The position numbers were made by a program, and so were the translations under genes. From positions 29,663,360 through 29,727,359 of the forward strand of contig OX465583.1 in assembly GCA_950022655.1 (NCBI GenBank): DNA of 64,000 nt, written 5' to 3'. The notes under the pieces are model-generated. The model saw nothing but the letters and a program-made list of their open reading frames with translations. It was not told the origin of the DNA and did no database searches. The first letter of the stretch is position 1, and each line of letters starts with the position of its first letter. Shown piece after piece: positions 58,667-64,000 of this stretch. Source of the DNA: Alentia gelatinosa. Taxonomy: Eukaryota; Annelida; Polychaeta; Phyllodocida; Polynoidae.

Positions 58667-58850
58667 TTAGAGCTACTAACCAAATAGTACTCAAATACGT
58701 TGTCTTCTTTTCTTCCCCATTCTTTATTATTTTATAACTTGTCTTACAATTGACAGGGTTGGTTCACATTTTTAGTTGTCCTACTAGTTTCGGCTCTGGT
58801 GCTTTCGTCAGGGATTAAGTGGAATATTAAGTTCACGGCATAACTAAGGA
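58667..58850 (-). mobile_element. Second, diverged copy of the hammerhead-bearing element end
   Basis: On the - strand this reads the same order as 8104-8267: hammerhead, ATGTGAACCAACC, an A-rich stretch, GAAGACAAC and TATTTGGTTAGT. The interior has diverged by substitutions and small indels. Sequence further 5' in element orientation (above 58820) does not clearly match. Confidence 0.6.
58778..58815 (-). ncRNA. Hammerhead ribozyme motif, diverged copy
   Basis: The - strand reads TCC-CTGACGA-AAGCACCAGAGCC-GAAACTAGTA-GGAC. The core and ACTAGT stem III are identical to the 8.1 kb copy. Stem II is reduced (AGC against GCC, one mismatch) and stem I has three pairs, so this copy is probably weakened. 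Confidence 0.55.
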
Positions 58851-61039
58851 AGTACCACGTGTTTTTCTTAGCCGGTTTCAAAGAAAGTTGTAATTATACT
58901 AAGTTGTGTATGAACAAATTGAGATTGATTCTGGTATGCTTTAATTCCCGAGATTTTTCATCCAAATTATTTTATTTCAAATCCCATGTAATGATGTTGT
59001 AAATCTATACAAACATCGTCTATAAAATATGAAACATAATCACTATACGATTATATCTTAGAATGAGTGTGCATCCATATCATATAGATCTAGAATACAT
59101 GTACCAATTTGCACAAAGATTAATATTCTGATTTAGGTGCACTTTTGGGAATGCATTTTGAACCGCAAATAAGAAGATTAGGTCTAATCGGAACTGAGCA
59201 TATCACTATCTATATATACACGTACCAAAATCACTATTGCCCTATGGGTTTGACACAATGGACTTGAATCTAAACTGTCCACCATATCTCAGTAAGGAAA
59301 AAATTACCTATCATTCTTAATATTCCTTTCAATGCACTTGAAACCCACCGAAGAGGTGATATTAGATTTAACCTTCAATATAGTCATATTTTATCATATT
59401 TCGCTGCTGTTGTGCCGAGTAGTATCTTTATTACATACTACGAGAATTACTAGAATCCACCTCCAGCGATGATGTTCATGTCCACGCTTATCTTGTCCGT
59501 GCCATATTGATGTACAAGCACTTTTGGCTGCCTAATGCATTTACCATTGTCCATCCTTGAAATATTCCACAGATTGGAAGAATTTATGTCCTGTCTGTGT
59601 AGGAATTTAACGAATATCTAATTATTTTACTGAATATCTACAAAGTGTGTATGTCATATCTCGTAAACAGAATGAAACCCGATGAACAGCACTTTCTTTG
59701 TCTCTAAAACTAATCATTGATTGTAGACATAAAATAGGTATTGTGTGATTATGGCATTGCTTCTGGTATGGATTTCCACATTTTTGATGGCATCATATAT
59801 TCTGATCGTTGTAGGCGTTTGTCTCAGATCCCAGAGTATTATATAAGGTTTCTTGCCAAAGCTGATTTTCTTGACAAATATTTACATGAAAACCTGACTG
59901 AAATATTCCCCTAGCTGCCACAGAATGTGCGTAATGTTTTGTGTTCTGGATTTCAAAGTTGCTATGTATGCATCAAAATTAGACCGTTTTGGAGCTAGTA
60001 TATATAGTACATAAGGTGGCGCAACTGTTAAGTCACCATGTATTCTGGAAATGAAATGTCGACATAGATGCCCCAGTAACTGTAGTCATTTGTGGATAAT
60101 GTACATTGTACAGTGAGCCTGAATGTAACTGAACAAAATGTAGTAGATTATCATCGTGATATACGGGAAATGGTCGCATCGACCGTGTGCCCGGATATGT
60201 AGTACTGTTCAAAACACTAGGTTGCGCCACATGTATTATAAATGTCACGGATTGCAGGCCTCGTTATGTTAGTCTCAGTTGAAGTATTGTTGAGTCATAG
60301 AAAAATATAAATAGGCAGCCACCGAAAGGAATATATTGTACCTAAACCTCTGCCCACAGCAGTTGGCACCCAAGCTCCTTTGATTTAGGAGATTTCAGTA
60401 TTTACGATATGTTTATCCTGTTCATATTTTGTGAATAATCGAATTTACCTATCTAATGCTGCTTGTAGTCAGTTGTCGTGAAATGTGGAAAAAAGAGAAA
60501 TTTTCACACAATATTGCTCCACCGAATTCAAAGTAAGGCACTGAATGAAATATGATTCATTTCCACGAAGTTCATGTAAAAAGAATACAATAATGAAAGT
60601 GTACAACACCGTAACATTTATATTGGATGTGCTTATGATATTACGATTCCCTAAATGTCTCCAATTGTCATAACAATCATGTATTGACATTGTCAGTTGT
60701 GTCAATATACTTTACTAAGGTCTATATGTTGGATTTAAAAACCTCCTTGGGTAGCGTACCCCTGGGAACAAATATGAACCGTGCCCACTGTATTCAAACA
60801 TTTGTACATTGATTTGAGTTTAATGACACCTTCTATACATACTTAGTGTTATTGCAATGCCAGTGGCTGCTTGTGTAAATATGTATACAGAAGATTGCGT
60901 GTGTTGATATTTTAAACGTGTACCTCGAGCATTGACACTGACACTGTGTGTTGGTGATAAAGACACCGGTGACTTAACACTAATCCACCCGCTACCTTGT
61001 CTTCCCTTCCACAAATACCCACCCCCACCCTCCCACTCG

Positions 61040-61300
61040 TAATGAAGCTTATGTAATTTCCATTTCCGATGGAAGAGTGTGACCCTCCCGAATCTCCTTA
61101 CACCCTCCTTCGTAGAATTCCCTTGGAGTATGACCCTCATAAATCTCCTTGTACCCTAATTCGTAGAATTCCTTTAGAGCTAATGTAATTTCCATTTCCT
61201 ATGGAAGGGCGAAGTACTCCCCCCCCAAAGCCCCCAACACCCTCCTTCGTATATTTTCTATGGAGTTCATGCTATTTCCATTTCCGATGGAAAAGCGCAG
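61040..61300. repeat. Complex tandem repeat array
   Basis: ATTTCCATTTCCGATGGAA-type words at about 61057, 61189 and 61274 alternate with four CACCCTCCTTCGTAGAATTC-like words. This looks like nested duplication of about 65 and 130 bases. Confidence 0.75.
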
Positions 61301-63574
61301 TACTGAAAAGGGTATTCTACACTCTAACTCAGCTCTACTTTCAGCAACCGCATCAGCTGGAGGGAAATATTTTCCGTTTCTTAGTCAAAACCTTGACTGA
61401 TTAGGCCATAATCACGCTCATACAATGTATAATATTCAAAATTGAATGTGCCATGGACAGAATTAGTGGATATCCTTGGACAGGCTCTAACCTTTACAAG
61501 GAGATCTTCTATGCCGAATATTTTAAAAAAAAGTCCATTTCACAAAATTTCCCTAATGTATATTGTTTAGGGCTACACTCACGATGCCAGCCCACATCGG
61601 GCTAGTGGAACCAGAACTTAAGAGAGCATCATTTCGACTATGTCGACTATATTCGACCATGTCTACTACCCTTGATGTTAGCCCTTGATGTTAGAACCCC
61701 ATCCCCTCCCATCCCACCGCGCCCAACCCCCTCACTGTGAATCACCCTATGAGTGTGTACTGATCGGATTAGATCAAAAATACAAGTGTAGTAGGCAATA
61801 ATTATGTATCATAAAACTGTGTCAAAGTAGTAAAAACGTCCGTGTTATAGTATTATGCTGGCCTCTGTATAGTGTCCCTGTACATTAGTATCACTCAGTT
61901 GTATCTAAATACTAAATAATCAAATGGTGGTGTGTACAAATAATATTCTGTATAACAAGATCCTGGGAGATTCTCTCGGATGTATGAAGGTACTAAACAG
62001 TCAGGGTTTTTATCGCATAAATATGGAGATATTTTATGCTCTTTCCTCAGATTTTAGCTTCGCCATGTTAGTATGGTACAGTCAACGCAAAGTATAATGT
62101 ATTATGTCTTATAAGCACAAGTAACTTGTTCTGTTGTCTCTCTGTCTCAGGATGGGCTTCTCACGTGCAGCGTGTTGTGGCTGCTTATTAATATTCATGA
62201 ATATGAATAATCACTGATTGATTAAATATTCAGTAGCAGTCCCCTTAAATATGGACAGATTGGGATCTTTCTTGATCTGGGACTATATGTTGGTGACCTA
62301 CATATTGAAATTTTATTTGTTTGTTCAGTTCAAAGGCCAACGTGCAGGCAGCATACATGATCCTCGTCGCGGTTGTATTTCTTTAGTAAGTGTTGCGCGT
62401 TGATGTTGGTTCATAATAAATAAGAAAACCCAATATGTGCTTCTATCGGTTATTAGTTTGTTCAGAAGTTCACGAGTTCTAACAATGCTGAATTCAAAAA
62501 TTTGTTCCTCCTATAATTTAGAAACTATAAAAAATTAGTTTTTCTTTGAAAAGATATTATCTACCTTATCATTATATACAGTTTTATTTCTAAAACTATT
62601 CAACTTTGTAATTGTAGCCTATCTAAATCTAGCCACATCAGAAATAGCTAAAACTATGAATACAATAGTGTCCTGAATTTTGATATATAAACTTATACAA
62701 CTACATACAATTAATTAAAAAGTATTTTCGTTTATGATATATATATATATATATATATTTTTTTTTTTTATTGCCAGTACCTCTCGAAAAGGTCGAATTT
62801 TTCAGGTATACATATATATATTTAGAGTTCATTAGAGTAACAGACTATGTTCGATTTATCAGGGGTGGGTGGGAAATCTGTTCCCTTTGGACTAAGAGTT
62901 GTCCTTTTTCAAATAGTCACCAGAAAGCATGATAAGCAAGTCCCTGCCATTAGTACTGTTGATGGACACAAGGTGACAGCGCCAACGTTAGTCTGCATCT
63001 AGGCTCGGACCCAAACGTACAAGTACTGTATATATAAATAGAGTCCGGGATCAATGTAACGAAATAAAGGACCATAACTCAAGGTTTGACATGACTGGTA
63101 AAACCAAAGGTGTGATGAAGAATGGTAGAATATGTTTCTTTTATATATTCAAGTACAATTGAAGTCGATATATATATGATTAACAGTTTATGTATAATTT
63201 TCATTTTATCATACCGTTTTTCGCTTTACACATGACTGCATATAGTGATTCATTTGTAAGATACCACTGAACTAATAATAACACATTTGTATGCGTGAAT
63301 ATCGGATTGGGGGGAAATCTGTTTCAGTCCAAATCATTGTCAGTCTCATTGTTCTGACACAATAATGTAACGTTATTATATCAGATACAGAAAAGTTGAT
63401 TGGTTGTGCTCACTGAGGAAATATCTATACGAATTACCAGTGATTGAAGGGTTTTCTTTGGTACTTACCGGCCGATATTTTTTATCATAATACTCGGTCT
63501 GTCCAACCAACTTGATTTCATCAGGAGCTGGAACGGTCAGCCGGTAGTACCAAATTGTGTTATTTTAGTAACAA

Positions 63575-63689
63575 AAATCACTGGCCTGTTTACACCAACT
63601 GATATTTCATCTGAAATTTAAAATTGTCTTTCGATGAGGCCAAATGCAATATTCGGTGGTAATATTCGTTCGGTGTAAACACCGCCTTA
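63575..63689. mobile_element. Possible related MITE fragment
   Basis: GGCCTGTTTACACCAACTG on the left and CGTTCGGTGTAAACACCGCC on the right are imperfect inverted repeats, and the right end resembles the CCGCCTTA end of the 955-bp element. Target duplication not clear. Confidence 0.35.
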
Positions 63690-63867
63690 CACAATATTAC
63701 GAGCATTGACCCACATTTTACACAATGATCGATTTTTGTGTCAGGGATGTCTGGGTCTGCTACCATGTGGTCGGATAGGGAAATTCATGAATGGGATTTT
63801 TCTAGATTTTTGGACATCCCAATGATTATTCTTGAGATCAATTTAAATCTAAAGTTAATATTTGTGT

Positions 63868-63898
<31 letters not shown>

Positions 63899-64000
63899 GT
63901 CAAATGAATTCCTGAAAGATTTCAGCAATGTTGGCACCATTCTAGCTGTTAGCTCTTAGAGGCCAGCAATGCACTTAGAATGGCTCAAAATTCCTTCGCC

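Larger units (their letters stand above)
57166..64000. other. Intergenic downstream of RASSF
   Basis: Contains the second hammerhead element end (58667-58850), the tandem array at 61040-61300, a possible MITE at 63575-63689 and microsatellites at 62739 and 63864-63899. No coding exon recognised on either strand. Confidence 0.65.

Noticed and set aside
1..64000. CRISPR arrays, operons, ribosome binding sites, rRNA genes
   Set aside because: The intron-rich gene and repeat content are eukaryotic; none of these features was seen.

Overview
The window is eukaryotic, from an animal. It is AT-rich with long introns, GT-AG splice sites, SINEs with tRNA-like heads, cut-and-paste element remnants and long gene-free stretches. 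The SINE cores and tails and the hammerhead-bearing retroelement ends point to a lophotrochozoan, most likely a mollusc. That assignment is an inference from the repeat style. There are no operons, rRNA genes or CRISPR arrays.

One host gene dominates the window. I assembled it by eye from 11 coding exons on the + strand, from 21121 to 56252. The exons join with matching phases into an uninterrupted 397-codon reading frame. It begins with a CRIP-type LIM zinc-binding domain (exons 1-3), continues through the linker typical of RASSF2/4/6 proteins (exons 4-7), and ends with a Ras-association (RA) domain (exons 8-9) and a SARAH helix (exons 10-11). This LIM-RA-SARAH order is known from Drosophila Rassf, a regulator of Hippo/MST kinase signalling. 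A CpG-rich block in intron 3 holds an ATG that splices in phase to exon 4. It predicts a 324-residue form without LIM, whose N-terminus resembles that of vertebrate RASSF2.

Layout: 1-6500 is intergenic with a small TA-flanked inverted-repeat element at 4223-4402. 6513-7589 is a broken ORF for a two-finger C2H2 protein; about 0.5 kb beyond it lie a TATA-like box and a type I hammerhead ribozyme motif (8104-8145) of the kind carried by Penelope-like retroelements. A second diverged copy of this ribozyme end lies at 58667-58850 on the - strand. 8.3-20.7 kb is intergenic with three copies of a double-hairpin repeat. 20.7-21.1 kb is the likely promoter region, with a perfect CRE. Introns 1-10 hold Harbinger-like MITEs, SINEs, a LINE endonuclease remnant (33.9-34.4 kb), an inverted-repeat MITE family and local tandem duplications. 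56.3-64 kb is the 3' UTR and gene-free sequence.

The features most worth following up are the LIM-RASSF gene with its internal promoter, the hammerhead element with its associated C2H2 ORF, and the double-hairpin repeat whose stems differ between copies while pairing is preserved.
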